Positions 1 to 9,469 of a DNA stretch of 64,000 nt are shown here, one piece after another (positions within the stretch are counted from its first letter, which is position 1; each line of letters starts with the position of its first letter). A model generated the notes under the pieces. The model saw only the letters and a list, made by a program, of their open reading frames with translations. It was not told the DNA's origin and ran no database searches. Made by a program: the position numbers and the translations under genes. The stretch is from the NCBI GenBank assembly GCA_033961575.1, contig CM066737.1, positions 86,052,271 through 86,116,270 on the forward strand. The letters run 5' to 3'. The stretch comes from Aselliscus stoliczkanus. Taxonomy: Eukaryota; Chordata; Mammalia; Chiroptera; Hipposideridae.

Positions 1-505
1 GTCTGCCAGGCCGGATTCCGCGGCTCCCATCTTGCAGAGGTTGGTGATATGGTCCCCCAGCTCTTTGATGAACTCCACCTGATCCTGCAGGCAGTGATTC
101 CTCAGGAAGGCACACAGGTGGGCGTCCCTCTTGTCAGCGGCCAGCTGGTGCAGGTCGAGCAGGCTCTGGTTCACGCTCATCTCCAGGCGCAAGGCGTCCT
201 CCATGGCCATTAAGCCGTTCTCCCAGCGGTTGCGGTCAGGCCTTCCGATGTTACGCAGGCAGAGGCGGCCCCCGTGCTGGTTCTGCAGCTCTATCAGCCT
301 GTGGGCGCGCTCCCTCTCCTGGCTGGCCTGCTGCAGGAAGAACTGGGCGAAGTGCTTCAAGGCCACCTCCTGTCTGTTGAAATAAGAGGCCATGGACAGG
401 TACACATAGGAGGCACGTTAGCTGCAGGTTGATCTGGTTGTTGATGGCAGCCTCGCAATCGGGGTGGTAGCTCTGGCGCACGTAGGAGGCCTGCGCTGTC
501 GTCAT
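1..505 (-). pseudogene. FTHL17: FTHL17-type ferritin heavy chain-like copy, frameshifted, 3' end outside the window
   Basis: Ferritin heavy chains form a 24-subunit iron-storage shell. The reading frame starts at the ATG ending at 505 (MTTAQASYVRQSYHPDCEAA) and follows ferritin helix A. One extra base near 410-415, just after INLQL, shifts the frame; from [12 protein letters not shown] to GAAESGLAD the rest is open to the window edge, so about 12-15 C-terminal codons are missing. With mature human H-chain numbering, ferroxidase ligands are altered at Glu27 (Gln), Glu61 (Gln) and His65 (Arg), while Tyr34, Glu62, Glu107 and Gln141 are kept. Threefold-channel residues Asp131 and Glu134 are Ala and Arg. 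There are no introns, as expected of the FTHL17 retrogene group. The frameshift could be real decay or a sequence error, because no other stop is present. An intact paralogue lies at 8440-9000. Confidence 0.8.
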
Positions 506-724
506 GGCCTGAGGTGCGGGTGCGCGGCAGGCGGCGCGAAGGCCAAGGCGGCTCGGAAGTGGAAGCGGGGGTTGCGTGCAGCAGCAGGGGCGAAAGCGGT
601 GGCGGCCGGGCCTCCGACGCTCCGGAATGGGCGATGAGGTTCGCAGGAGAAGAGCCTGCTCACACGATAGGTCCCATTTGCCTGGTGGCTGGCGGCTGGC
701 CGTTGGCGGTTGGCTCTGAAATGG

Positions 725-759
725 GACCCTTATACGTAACCTTTAACCTGGAAGTGGTG
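725..759 (-). promoter_or_regulatory. Promoter-proximal block shared with ferritin copy 2
   Basis: The plus strand shows GACCCTT, three variable bases, CGT, a variable base, ACCTTTA, then GGAAGT and GTG. The same words occur in the same order at 9346-9384. GGAAGT matches an ETS-type core. The conservation upstream of both ATGs shows that they were duplicated with flanking DNA and hints at a retained promoter. Confidence 0.5.
728..733 (-). promoter_or_regulatory. TATA-like element upstream of ferritin copy 1
   Basis: On the minus strand the sequence reads GTATAAGGG about 225 bases upstream of the ATG at 505, within the block shared with the second ferritin copy. The second copy has CCAAGGG at the matching place, so the TATA-like word is specific to copy 1. 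Its function is inferred from position only. Confidence 0.35.
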
Positions 760-1364
760 TGAGGGCGTATCCATTGGTGGGGCGAGAAGGGGCGTGGTCT
801 GAGGGGCCTGCCTGTCATCCGTGTCTTTGTTCCTAGTTCTATCAGAACCTGGGTGGGGCAGGGAGTATCTGCCCCAAGTGCCTGGCGTCTGAGTTTTTAG
901 TTTGGCAATAATATATCTTTTTGCAAGGACTTTATCTGCCCTCTAACTTTTCCCTTCTGTAGCAGACATTTTTTATTTTGTAAATCCATTTTCTTCCATT
1001 CAAATTCTGAGGAAAATGCATATGAATTTTCATGCAAATACTCTTCTGATTCCTGTATTACATCTAGGGTTCCCTCCCCCTCCCTCCTCAGATAGTTCTG
1101 TTTGGTAATCATGAGCTTCTCTTAAACTTTCCTCATGTATCTGGCAAACCTTTGTTCATTTATATTTATGGATAAAGGACTCATTTGAACAGCCAGGTAA
1201 TTAGCATGGACCTGATTGAGAGCTGTGATGTCTCTTTCACTAGTAGGCTTCTGCTCAAAATGGGAACACAGAACATCTCAATTTTTCAGTGGCTTTGTCC
1301 TTTGGGGGTACATGCCAAAGGTCAATGGCAAAGGAAATCTTAAAAGCAGCAAGATAAAAACTGT
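760..1364. other. Intergenic, no recognised feature
   Basis: Next to the ferritin copy the sequence drops from GC-rich to AT-rich. No coding frame, tRNA or repeat family was recognised with any confidence. Confidence 0.4.
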
Positions 1365-1640
1365 TAGTTTGTTACCAGGTAGCAGGATCCAAAACTAATA
1401 TTCAGAAATCTGTTGCATTTTCATACACCAATAACAATCAGGAAGAGAAACTAAGAAGCCATCCTATTTACAATTTAACAAAAGAATACCCAGCAATAAA
1501 TTTAACCAAGGAGGTAAGAGTCCTGTGCTTGGAACAGTGTAAGATACTGAAGGAAGAAAATGAAGAGGATACAAATAAAGGGAAGCACATATTGCTCTCA
1601 CGGATAGGAAGAATTTATGTTTAAAAATGTCCACACTGAG
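1365..1640 (+). mobile_element. L1 ORF2 C-terminal fragment
   Basis: Translation gives SVAFSYTNNNQEEKL, then LTKEYPAINLTKEV and EENEEDTNKGKH, a pattern typical of the C-terminal third of L1 ORF2. It carries several disabling changes. A separate L1 5' end starts immediately after it at about 1644. Confidence 0.7.
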
Positions 1641-3046
1641 ATGCAGTCAAGATGGCAGAGTAGGTAAACACTGTGCTTACCTCCTCTCTTCACCACATGA
1701 AAATTACAAATAAATTACAAAACAACCATCATTGAGAAACTCCTCAAATCTTGCTGAACTGAAGCGCCACAACAAAGGACATACAGAAGGAGCCACCATG
1801 AGACTGGTAGGAGGGGCAGAGATGTGCAACCGGCTGGTCCCACACCCACGTGTGACCATTAAGGATGGAAGGGATAGATATCTGGGCTGTAGAATCATCC
1901 CCCTGAAGATTAAGGGGTGCTAGCTACTTCCCATCCCAGGACTCCAGTGCCACAGAGAGAGAAGTCCCCATGATTTCTGGTAGTGAAAACCAGTGGAGAT
2001 TGTGACTGATGGAGACAGAGTGTGGCTGCAGTCCCATGAGCTCCTTTTGAAGGGACTACTCAGAGACTTACTGTTGGAATTACTGGTTCTGAGCTCCAGT
2101 GATGGGGCTGCAGCTGGAGAGGTGACAGTGTCATACTGGGGCAAACTGAGTTGTCTGGCTTCAGGACAAGGGCTGAAGGAGCAGCTTTCTCCAGACTGAG
2201 GAGATGGCAGAAGCATTGTTTCTCTCTTTAGCCTTTCCCCTTCCCCGTGTGTAGATGGAGGCAGCTGCCATATCTGAGTGTCCATCAAGTTAGCTAACAC
2301 CGTTGGTTTTTTTTGCCCTGGTAATTCTGAGACCATGCCGCAACCAACATTTGGGCACACGCAAGCTGCTTCAAGTGGCTTTTTCACACAAACCGCTTAC
2401 CTTGACTCGTGCTGTAGACTTTCCTATGGTTCCTCAAAGGTGTGCGGAACCCAGACAAGCAACATCCAGTTTGAGCGTGTCCCATACATCTGGATGAGCA
2501 GCCCGAAGCCTGTCACAGCCATGGTTCACGAATTGGCCTCTCAAGGCACTTCCAAGCATGGCTCAGGCAGCGGCCATCTGCAGATTGCTTTGTGGCACCT
2601 GACAGCGGGGCTATGGGGAGACCATGGACTGCAGCTGAACTTGACCTGCAGCAGTCATGGGGCTGGTGTGCCTGGTGCCCAGATTGAAGACAAGCCATAG
2701 CATCATCCAACTGCCTCCAAGGATGACACAACCAAGGGACAGATTGCGCAGGCACCAGAGCCCTCCTGAGGCACATCCTTCTCTGTTCAAGTCAGCCCCT
2801 TCACCACAACTGCTCCACTGTAGTCACAGCCAGTCCCTACATCCAGTGAGCGAGAGTGTCAGTACCTCCTGTAGAGGTGCCAATAACAGCCAAGGCTAAA
2901 CTACAAGAGCAGGGTATGCACAACCCACACAAGGGACACAGCTAGACTGTGCAGCTCAGGTGACTGAGCTCCATAGCACACCTACTACATGAGACCACTC
3001 TATTAACAATGGGAGACATAGCAGCCCTACATAATATATAGAAACA

Positions 3047-3152
3047 GGGCCGGCCGAGTGGCACGGTGGTTGGGCGCTGGCTTGGGAGGCCAGCGGCCCC
3101 GGTTTGGGTCCCGCATGTGAGGGCCAGTGACACTGCCCTCAAAAAAAAATAC
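3047..3152 (+). mobile_element. Rhin-1-like SINE, short form
   Basis: It begins GGGCCGGCCGAGTGGC and ends CACTGCCCTC plus an A-tail. The flanking target duplication is acataatatatagaaaca (3029-3046) and acataatacatagaaaca (3153-3170), with one mismatch. It lies in the 5'UTR of the L1 at 1644-4998. Confidence 0.92.
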
Positions 3153-3190
3153 ACATAATACATAGAAACAAACACAGGGAGGCAGCCAAG

Positions 3191-4057
3191 ATGGGGAGAC
3201 AAAGAAACATGTCCCAAATAAAAGAACAAAACAATGCTTCGGATAAAGAACTAAACCAAGTGGAGACAAGTAATCTATCAGACACAGAGTTTCAAACACT
3301 GGTTATAAGGATGCTCGATCATCTCAGGGAGAACTTTAACAAAGAGTTAGGAAACATAAAATTTGAGATAGAAACCACAAAAAGTAGCCAGTCAGAAATA
3401 AAGCATACAATAATGGAAATGAAGAATACCTTACAGAGGAATCAGTAGTAGATTGGATGAAGCAGAAGATCGAGTCAGCGATTTAGAAGATAAGGTAGCA
3501 GAAAATACCCAATCAGAACAGCAGAAAGAAACGAGAATCCAAATAAATAAAATGAGGAGAGTGTAAGGGGCCTCTGGGACAACATCAAGAATAACAACAT
3601 TTGGATTATAGGGGTACCGGAAGAAGAGAGAGAGCAACGTAGTGAACACCTATTTGAAGTAATGACAGAACACTTCCCTAACCTGGTGAAGGAAATAGAC
3701 ATACAAGCCCAAACAGCACAGAGAGTCCCAAAGAAGAGGAACGCAAAAGGCCTACAACAAGGCACGTCATAATTCAAATGCCAAAGGTTAAATACAAAGA
3801 GAGAATCTTAAAAGCAGCACGAGAAAAGCAGTTAGTTACCTACAAGGGAGCTCCCATAAGACAGTAAACTGATTTCTCAACAGAAACTTTGCAGGCCAGA
3901 AGGGATTGACGGGAAATATTCAAAGTGATGAAAAGCAAGGATCTACCACCAACATTACTCTACCCAGCAAAGCAATCATTTAGAATAGACAAGAAAAAGT
4001 TAAAGGAGCTCATCACTACCAAACCAGTATTACAAGGAATCTTAGGGGGATTTCTTT
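3191..4057 (+). pseudogene. L1 ORF1 remnant
   Basis: ORF1p is the L1 RNA-binding coiled-coil protein. The first 85 codons are open, to 3448, with a heptad-like stretch around SEIKHTIMEMKNTLQ. After a stop and frameshifts, the middle and C-terminal parts are still recognisable in other frames (IIGVPEEERE, KAAREKQLVTYKGAP, LKELITTKPVL). No full-length product is possible. Confidence 0.8.
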
Positions 4058-5237
4058 AAGATGATAAAAATAAAAAATAACAATAATGAAGTGGCAATGC
4101 CTACATACATACCAAGAATTACTTTCAATGTAAATGGATTAAATGCTCCAATAGAAAGATAGCAGGGACTGAATGGATAAGAAAACAAGTCCCTTACATA
4201 TGCTGCCTACAAGAGACTCACTTCCAATAGAAAGACACACACAGACTGAACCTGAAGGAATGGAAAAAGGTATTTCATGAAAATGGAAACAAACACAAAA
4301 AACTGAGGTGACAGTCCTTATACCAGGCAAAATAGACTTTAAAACAAAGACTATAACAAGAGACAAAGAAGGACCTAGTAATCCCACTTTTAGGTATTTA
4401 TCCACAGAAACTGAAAATACTACTTCAAGGGCATGTGTTTATCTATATGTTCACAGCAGCATTATTTACAATAGCTGAGATATGCAAATAATCTAAGTGC
4501 TCATCGGCAGATGAGTGGATAAAGAGGTGCTACATATATAGAAAGGAATAATACTCAGCCATAAAAAGGAATGAGATGCTACGATTTGTGCCAACATGGA
4601 TGGACCTAGAGGGTATTATGCCAAGTGCAATGAGTCAGACAGAGAAAGACAAATACCACATGATTACACTTATATGTGGAACCTAAAACATATAAACAAA
4701 CAAAGAGAAACACGCTCATAGATACAGAGGAAAATCTGATGGTTGCCAGATAGGAGGGGGTTAGTAAGACTGGATGGAAAAGATGAAGGGATCAATAAGT
4801 ACAAATTGGCAGTTACAAAAGAGTCACGGGGGTGTAAAGTATAGCATAGGCAAAATGTTGTAATAACTCTGTATGGCCTCATGGGGGGAACTAGACGTGA
4901 CAGAGAGATCACCTCATCAGTTATATCAATGTCTAACCACTATGTTTTACACCTGAATCTGATTTAATATTGGACATCAAGTGTAATTGAAATTTTAAAA
5001 AATGTATTTCTTTTGGTCAAAAATAAAAGAATAAATTCTTCTTGATTCAAATTAAGCAGCCAAAGCATAGACAAATGTAAGTTGTGTTTAATAAGAGAGG
5101 CCATACACAAACAATGTTCCTGTTGAGAAGCTTACATTATTTACCTTGTTGTTTTCTAGCATTTTACATTAAGGACATAAAATCCTGGTGTAAACGATAG
5201 TGGAAAATTAAACAAAAAATCCTGCCAATCCAATTTT

Positions 5238-5238
<1 letters not shown>

Positions 5239-5287
<49 letters not shown>
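5239..5287. repeat. (TA)n microsatellite
   Basis: About 24 uninterrupted TA units. They abut the start of a transposon end at 5288 (GCCAAAGAAATGTATACAC). Confidence 0.95.
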
Positions 5288-5288
<1 letters not shown>

Positions 5289-5800
5289 CCAAAGAAATGT
5301 ATACACATTTTAAGAGATGTTATCTATGCATTACTTTTTGAAGTCGAATTGAATTACAGTAGCAATGGGTAGTATGACATTTGCTCAAAAGATGGCATTA
5401 ATGAAATGAATGCTAGCATCACCATGAGACAGGGACAGTCAAAGAAAATGCCAGAAGTAGGGTTGTGGTTTGAGGAGCTTTGTGGAACTTTGTGGAAGTA
5501 CAATGATAATGGAGGCTTGAGTATATAACTGAACCTCCATCATGCCTAACAATTGTATGCATTCAGGATGAGTTTGAGATGCATGGTACTGTGTGAAATA
5601 ATTGAAACAGCACACTAAGCAATACAAGTGGACACTTTGTTCAATGTTGCTCAAACAGTAGTTTTTCATAATCAGAACTGTCTGGATGCTGAAGGTAACC
5701 AATTTGAGCACCTCTTGTAATTGCAGAAGTCAAACATAACGTGTTCATTTTTATCAATATATATTATTACAATACAAAATATACATACTTTTGGCACCCT
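5286..5800 (+). mobile_element. DNA transposon remnant with transposase C-terminus (Tc1/mariner-like, family unsure)
   Basis: The left end GCCAAAGAAATGTATACAC matches the end seen at 5832. From about 5622 the plus strand encodes VDTLFNVAQTVVFHNQNC then GNQFEHLL and a stop, which resembles the C-terminal end of a Tc1/mariner-type transposase. The right end is near TACTTTTGGCACC at about 5798. The middle is not recognisable. The sequence from 5622 is repeated in inverted orientation at 5914-6034. Confidence 0.55.
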
Positions 5801-5831
5801 CTATATATACCAATGGCACCATTTTGCCAAA

Positions 5832-6045
5832 ACAATGTATACACATTTTAAGAAAGGAAAGCTGTATTAAAATTATAATATTCAATATATAGCAATAACA
5901 GAAGATGAATACAAGTCACATTTGACTTTTGCAATTAAAAGAGGTGCTCAAAGTGGTTACCATCAGTGTTCAGACACTTCTGTTTATGGTGAACTACTGC
6001 TTGAGCAACAATGACCAAAGTGTCCACTTGTATACATTTTTTTTG
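5832..6045 (-). mobile_element. MITE of the same family, inverted
   Basis: It is bounded by terminal inverted repeats: TGCCAAAACAATGTATACAC on the left and TGTATACATTTTTTTTGGCA on the right. On the minus strand it encodes VDTLVIVAQAVVHHKQKC then GNHFEHLF and a stop, the same transposase tail as the neighbouring copy. It is about 210 bp, an internally deleted non-autonomous form lying tail-to-tail with 5286-5800. Confidence 0.6.
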
Positions 6046-6252
6046 GCACCCACCATGTATTATATTTTAGAGATAGAGATCCATTTGTCACTGAATATGT
6101 GCTAATATTTTGTGGCATTGGCTGATACTGAACACAGTCTTGGAAAGGCTGGTCTAAGGAATGAAAAAGCAGCAAATTAAGAGGAAAACACTTTCAGGTG
6201 AGAAGGGATGTCTACATTAGCAGCCTTCACTAGTCCGTGTTTCCATCTAGGG

Positions 6253-6709
6253 TTTTTAAAGATTTTATTGGGGAAGTGGGGGAGGGGAACAGCATTGGGG
6301 AACCAGGGAAGGGGAACAGACAAGCTGTTGTCCTTTTGCTCTTCAGTTTAGTTCTGGAGGACGTCATTTCACTGGCCCATGTTGGTATTATCACTGCACT
6401 CTTCCCAGGTGAGGCAGTTGCTTGCCGGCCATTGGACGGCCGCTCATGGTAGCTCCCAGTAGTTATGGGCCACTCACGCTGGCTGCCAGCCACTCACAGT
6501 ATCTCATGACGCCCATTGCAGCAGGGGCTGTAGTCTATGCTGACACCGGCAACTCACAGAAGCCCAGCTCCAGTTTGAGGTGTTGTTCACCATCTTAGCT
6601 GTAGAGGGCACAGCGTCACTGGATGGCATGTGGGATCTGAACCGGGGCCCTGCTGCACAGAGCTGGCATCCCAAGCCAGCTCATAACCAACGCACCACTT
6701 GGCCGGCTC
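6253..6709 (-). mobile_element. Composite long SINE
   Basis: On the minus strand it runs from a GGCCGGCC-type head through a GC-rich body of repeated CTGCCAGCCACTC-like words, then a segment matching the tRNA-Ile SINE 3' body, to a tail with AATAAA. It lies next to the mariner remnant that begins at about 6712. No clear target duplication was seen. Confidence 0.8.
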
Positions 6710-6711
6710 AA

Positions 6712-7395
6712 AACAATCCTTTTTTGAAGCTACTGATAACTGGTGATGAGAAGTGGATTGTTTACAATAATGTGGTGCACAAATGGTCTTGTTCCCAACG
6801 TGATGATTCGCCTCAAACAATATTGAAAGCAGACATCCATCAGATGAAGGTTATGTTCTCAGTATGGTGGGATTTTAAAGTGTCGTGTCTTTCAAGCTTC
6901 TACCAAGGAACCAAACAATCAATTTGAATGTGTATTGTCAGCATTTGGACAGCTTGAGTGAATCCATCATCCAGAAACGTCCAGAGCTTGTTAATTGTAA
7001 AGGAGTTGTGTTCCATCGTGACAATGTGAGACCACACAAATTTGATCACCTGTCAAAAATTATTGGAGCTTAGATAGGATGTGTTGCCACACCCACCATA
7101 CTTGCCTGACCTTGCGCAGTCAGACTTCCACTTGTTTCGCTCTCTTCAAAACTCCTTATGTGGTATAACGATCAATTTAAATGGGGCTGTAAATCAGCAC
7201 CTTTTTTCACAAATAAAGACAGTTCCTTTTATGAACGAGGAATTATGAAGCTCACTGAACGATGGCAAAAGGTTATCAAACAAAACGGGCTATATATCAT
7301 TGATTGATCTTTGTTCTTTGTTCTTTATATGTATATATAAGTGACCTTTGAAAAACATAGACAAAATACCTCATGACTTTTCCTACAACCCAGGA
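6712..7395 (+). mobile_element. mariner transposase remnant
   Basis: The translation shows LLITGDEKWIVYNN (first catalytic Asp), MKVMFSVWWD, VVFHRDNVRPH (second catalytic Asp), HPPYLPDLAQSDFHLF (third catalytic Asp) and a tail near ERWQKVIKQNG ending at the stop near 7305. Frameshifts and a stop after KIIGA disable it. A SINE borders its left side, and the N-terminal DNA-binding part is not visible. A terminal-repeat-like TCATGACTTTTC lies near 7371. Confidence 0.85.
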
Positions 7396-7734
7396 TTTCC
7401 CGTGGAGCCTGGTTAAAGTGTGGTGATACTAAGAACACAAATTAACTTAGGTTCTCTTGGCAGCAGAAAACAAAAACTCAAAGTTGGATACATGAAACCC
7501 AAAGGCAGAAATAAAAACAGGCTCAGGAAAGGTCTAGAAAGCAGTCATGTCATTTCCCATAATGCAGTCATTGAATTGGTTTTCAACAAAGGCTGTCTTC
7601 CTAAGCAAACTTTCAGAATCTAGTCTGCAGATTCAAACTGAACTCTGCATACACCCCCTCTCATAGACATACCCACATGATGCAAATGAAAGAAAACATA
7701 CATAAGTGGATGTTTTGTACCTGCAACATGCATG
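7396..7734. other. Intergenic, no recognised feature
   Basis: No coding signal or known repeat was recognised between the mariner remnant and the ferritin relic. Confidence 0.4.
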
Positions 7735-7867
7735 CCAGACATTGGTGACTTTGGTAAATCAGTCACTGTTCACAAGAAAATCCAGCCTAAGGCTCATTTC
7801 CTATTATCAGTGTTGCCCAGCGTCAGCTTGTCAAAGAGATAGTCTACCATTCAGACTTCCAAAATCC
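7735..7867 (-). pseudogene. 3'-end relic of a third FTHL17-like ferritin
   Basis: On the minus strand the bases at about 7810-7860 read [16 protein letters not shown], matching the C-terminus [17 protein letters not shown] of the intact copy at 8440-9000. Weaker similarity continues into the 3'UTR side toward 7735. The rest of the coding region is gone or unrecognisable beyond 7870. It lies 0.6 kb downstream of the intact copy in the same orientation, which supports an old tandem ferritin array. Confidence 0.7.
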
Positions 7868-8304
7868 CTATCTTGCTACCCGGGGTTAACTATTAAATTA
7901 ATATCTGCATAGTTTCATGGACATAAACGTTTCAGGGGAAGCTGAAGACCTCCTGTGTTTTAATCCCTGCACAATCCCATTCTCTTCACTTCTTCCCCAG
8001 AGGCAACTGCAATTCTGATTTTCAGGCCATGTTTCTATACTTTTACTAGTTCACCTGTACCCACATTCACGAGGGCCTCACCTCACCCCACTCCCACATA
8101 CCACAGTGATAAGAGGAAGAATTCTTTTGTGTTTTCCAGGGTCCTACAGAGTACCTTCTCTCTCCATCCAGGGAGATCCAGTGGATGGGACATGGATCAG
8201 TGTAGAGGCTACTGGAGATTTACTTTAAAACTTAAAAGGCGAGGGTTTGTGTGTGAGCACACATGAATTAATGCAAGACCTTCATATATTTAGGAACCGA
8301 CAAC

Positions 8305-8310
8305 TTTATT
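8305..8310 (-). terminator. Poly(A) signal of the ferritin-like gene
   Basis: AATAAA on the minus strand (plus strand CTTTATTGG), 130 bases downstream of the stop codon at 8440-8442. Confidence 0.75.
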
Positions 8311-8439
8311 GGGAAAAAAATGGTAAACTTGGAAGGAAAAAACTTAAGTGAACGTTTTGCAAGACAATACTGCCCTGTGCATGGTCAACACGGTGGCCAG
8401 GGGAAGTCACCCCATGGCTATGGAGAAGGAAGTCCAGGC

Positions 8440-9000
8440 TCAGTTCTTTTTGTCGCTGTCGCCCAGGGTGAGCTTGTCAAAGAGGTAGTCTGCCAGTCCG
8501 GATTCTGGGGCTCCCATCTGGCGCAGGTTGTTGATATTATTCCCCAACCCTTTGATGGACTTCACCTGCTTGGGCAGGTAATGGCGCTCCAGGTAGTCAC
8601 ACAGGTGGACGTCCCTCTTCTCGGCGGCCAGCTGGTGCAGATTGAGCAGGCTCTGGTTCAGGGTCCTGTCCAGGTGCAAAGCGCTTTTCAAGGCCTTCAG
8701 GCCGTTCTCCCAGCGGTTGCAGTCTGGCTTCCTGATGTCACGCAGGCGGATGCGCCCCCCACGCAGGTTCTGCAGCCTTATCAGCATCTCCGCATGCTCC
8801 CCGGCCTCCCTGGACTGCAGCAGGAAGGAGGGGGCAAAGTGCTTCAAGGCCAGGTCCTGGCGGTCCATGTAGAATGCCAAGGACAGGTACACGTAGGAGG
8901 CGTAGAGCTCCAGGTTGATCATGCGGTTGACTGCGACCTCGCAGTTGGGGTGGTAGTTCTGGCGCACTTGCGAGGAAGGCCCGGTGGGCACAGGCGCCAT
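8440..9000 (-). CDS. FTHL17: FTHL17-like ferritin heavy chain, intronless
   Basis: This is a 186-residue ferritin four-helix-bundle subunit (human FTH1 has 183), complete from [17 protein letters not shown] to [14 protein letters not shown]. The chosen start at 9000 aligns with the ferritin N-terminus; the frame is also open upstream to an ATG at 9108. In mature human numbering, ferroxidase ligands Glu27, Tyr34, Glu61, His65 and Gln141 are kept, Glu62 is Ala, and Glu107 is Asp. Threefold-channel His118, Asp131 and Glu134 are kept. It should therefore assemble and bind iron, but ferroxidase activity is probably reduced. It lacks introns, has an AATAAA signal 130 bases after the stop, and shares 5' flank with the copy at 1-505. 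In human, FTHL17 is an X-linked, testis-biased gene reported to lack ferroxidase activity. Expression here is not shown by the sequence. Confidence 0.85.
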   Translation of the reverse strand: MAPVPTGPSSQVRQNYHPNCEVAVNRMINLELYASYVYLSLAFYMDRQDLALKHFAPSFLLQSREAGEHAEMLIRLQNLRGGRIRLRDIRKPDCNRWENGLKALKSALHLDRTLNQSLLNLHQLAAEKRDVHLCDYLERHYLPKQVKSIKGLGNNINNLRQMGAPESGLADYLFDKLTLGDSDKKN

Positions 9001-9108
9001 GGGTGACAGCACAGTCACCACGGGAGGAAGCACAGATGCCACGGGTAGCATCACAGGCACCAAGCCGGGCGGTATCACAGGCACCAAGCCTGGCGGCACA
9101 AGAATCAT
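9001..9108 (-). other. Possible N-terminal extension of the ferritin-like gene
   Basis: The ferritin frame stays open for 36 more codons, up to an ATG at 9108. It encodes a hydrophobic, Pro/Val-rich stretch ([20 protein letters not shown] and onward) built partly on a 24-bp tandem repeat. The 9000 start matches ferritins, so this is more likely 5'UTR, but the longer product cannot be excluded. Confidence 0.4.
9050..9097. repeat. Two-unit 24-bp tandem repeat
   Basis: Units at 9050-9073 and 9074-9097 differ at two positions; the unit begins atcacaggcaccaagcc. In the ferritin frame each encodes eight residues of PPGLVPV(I/M) type. Confidence 0.9.
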
Positions 9109-9345
9109 GCCCCCTTGTGCATGCCCCCTCCGGGATTGAAGTCCGAGGAGTCACGGAGCTCAGGTTTGGGGAGCGGCCAGCGGCGCAGGCAATGGCGGCA
9201 GCTTCTGCGGCCTCGGAGATTCCCCATGGTGGTAGACGAGGGCAGCCAGAGGTTGGGTCAGCAGCGGCGGTGGCGGGTACCTCAGGGGACTCCCGGATGG
9301 AGTAGGATGGCGGCCAGAGGTTGTCGGGCTCCGCGGCAGGGCAGC

Positions 9346-9384
9346 GACCCTTGGGCGTGACCTTTACCCCCGGAAGTAGTGGTG
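9346..9384 (-). promoter_or_regulatory. Promoter-proximal block shared with ferritin copy 1
   Basis: It carries GACCCTT, CGTGACCTTTA, CCGGAAGTAG and GTGG in the same order as 725-759. It lies about 350 bases upstream of the ATG at 9000, in GC- and CpG-rich DNA (about 9000-9440). CCGGAAGT fits an ETS-factor site. There is no TATA-like word in this copy. Confidence 0.45.
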
Positions 9385-9469
9385 GCAGGGGGCAGGGAGA
9401 GGGGCCCCAGCGGGTGGCGGACGATGAACATGTTGCAGGTTCCACCCCAGCCTGGGTGAGGGGCACGAC

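Larger units (their letters stand above)
1644..4998 (+). mobile_element. L1 element with 5'UTR, ORF1 and 3' end, most of ORF2 deleted
   Basis: The 5' end reads AGATGGCAGAGTAGGTAAAC, an L1 5'UTR start. ORF1 begins at 3191 (MGRQRNMSQIKEQN) and continues with frameshifts to about 4057, ending in a LITTKPVLQ-type motif. The ORF2 start follows at about 4098 (RITFNVNGLNAP, then ICCLQETH). Near 4373 the sequence jumps to the extreme 3' part of ORF2 (YSAIKRNEMLRF, MITLICGT) and the 3'UTR, ending about 4998. The reverse transcriptase is absent. A SINE is inserted at 3047-3152. The element cannot move by itself. Confidence 0.85.

Noticed and set aside
3047..3120. tRNA-like sequence with A- and B-box words
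   Set aside because: It is the head of the Rhin-1-like SINE; flanking duplications prove retroposition.
5239..5287. TA tract as an origin or regulatory element
   Set aside because: A plain dinucleotide microsatellite; similar tracts occur at 23334 and 28661 inside L1 DNA.
8320..9006. Plus-strand frame of 228 codons across the ferritin locus
   Set aside because: It is the opposite-strand shadow of the ferritin-like CDS; the minus frame matches a known family and this one matches nothing.
8738..9466. Minus-strand frame of 242 codons overlapping the ferritin 5' end
   Set aside because: A different frame of GC-rich DNA with low-complexity Ala/Pro content; it runs out of frame through the ferritin N-terminus.
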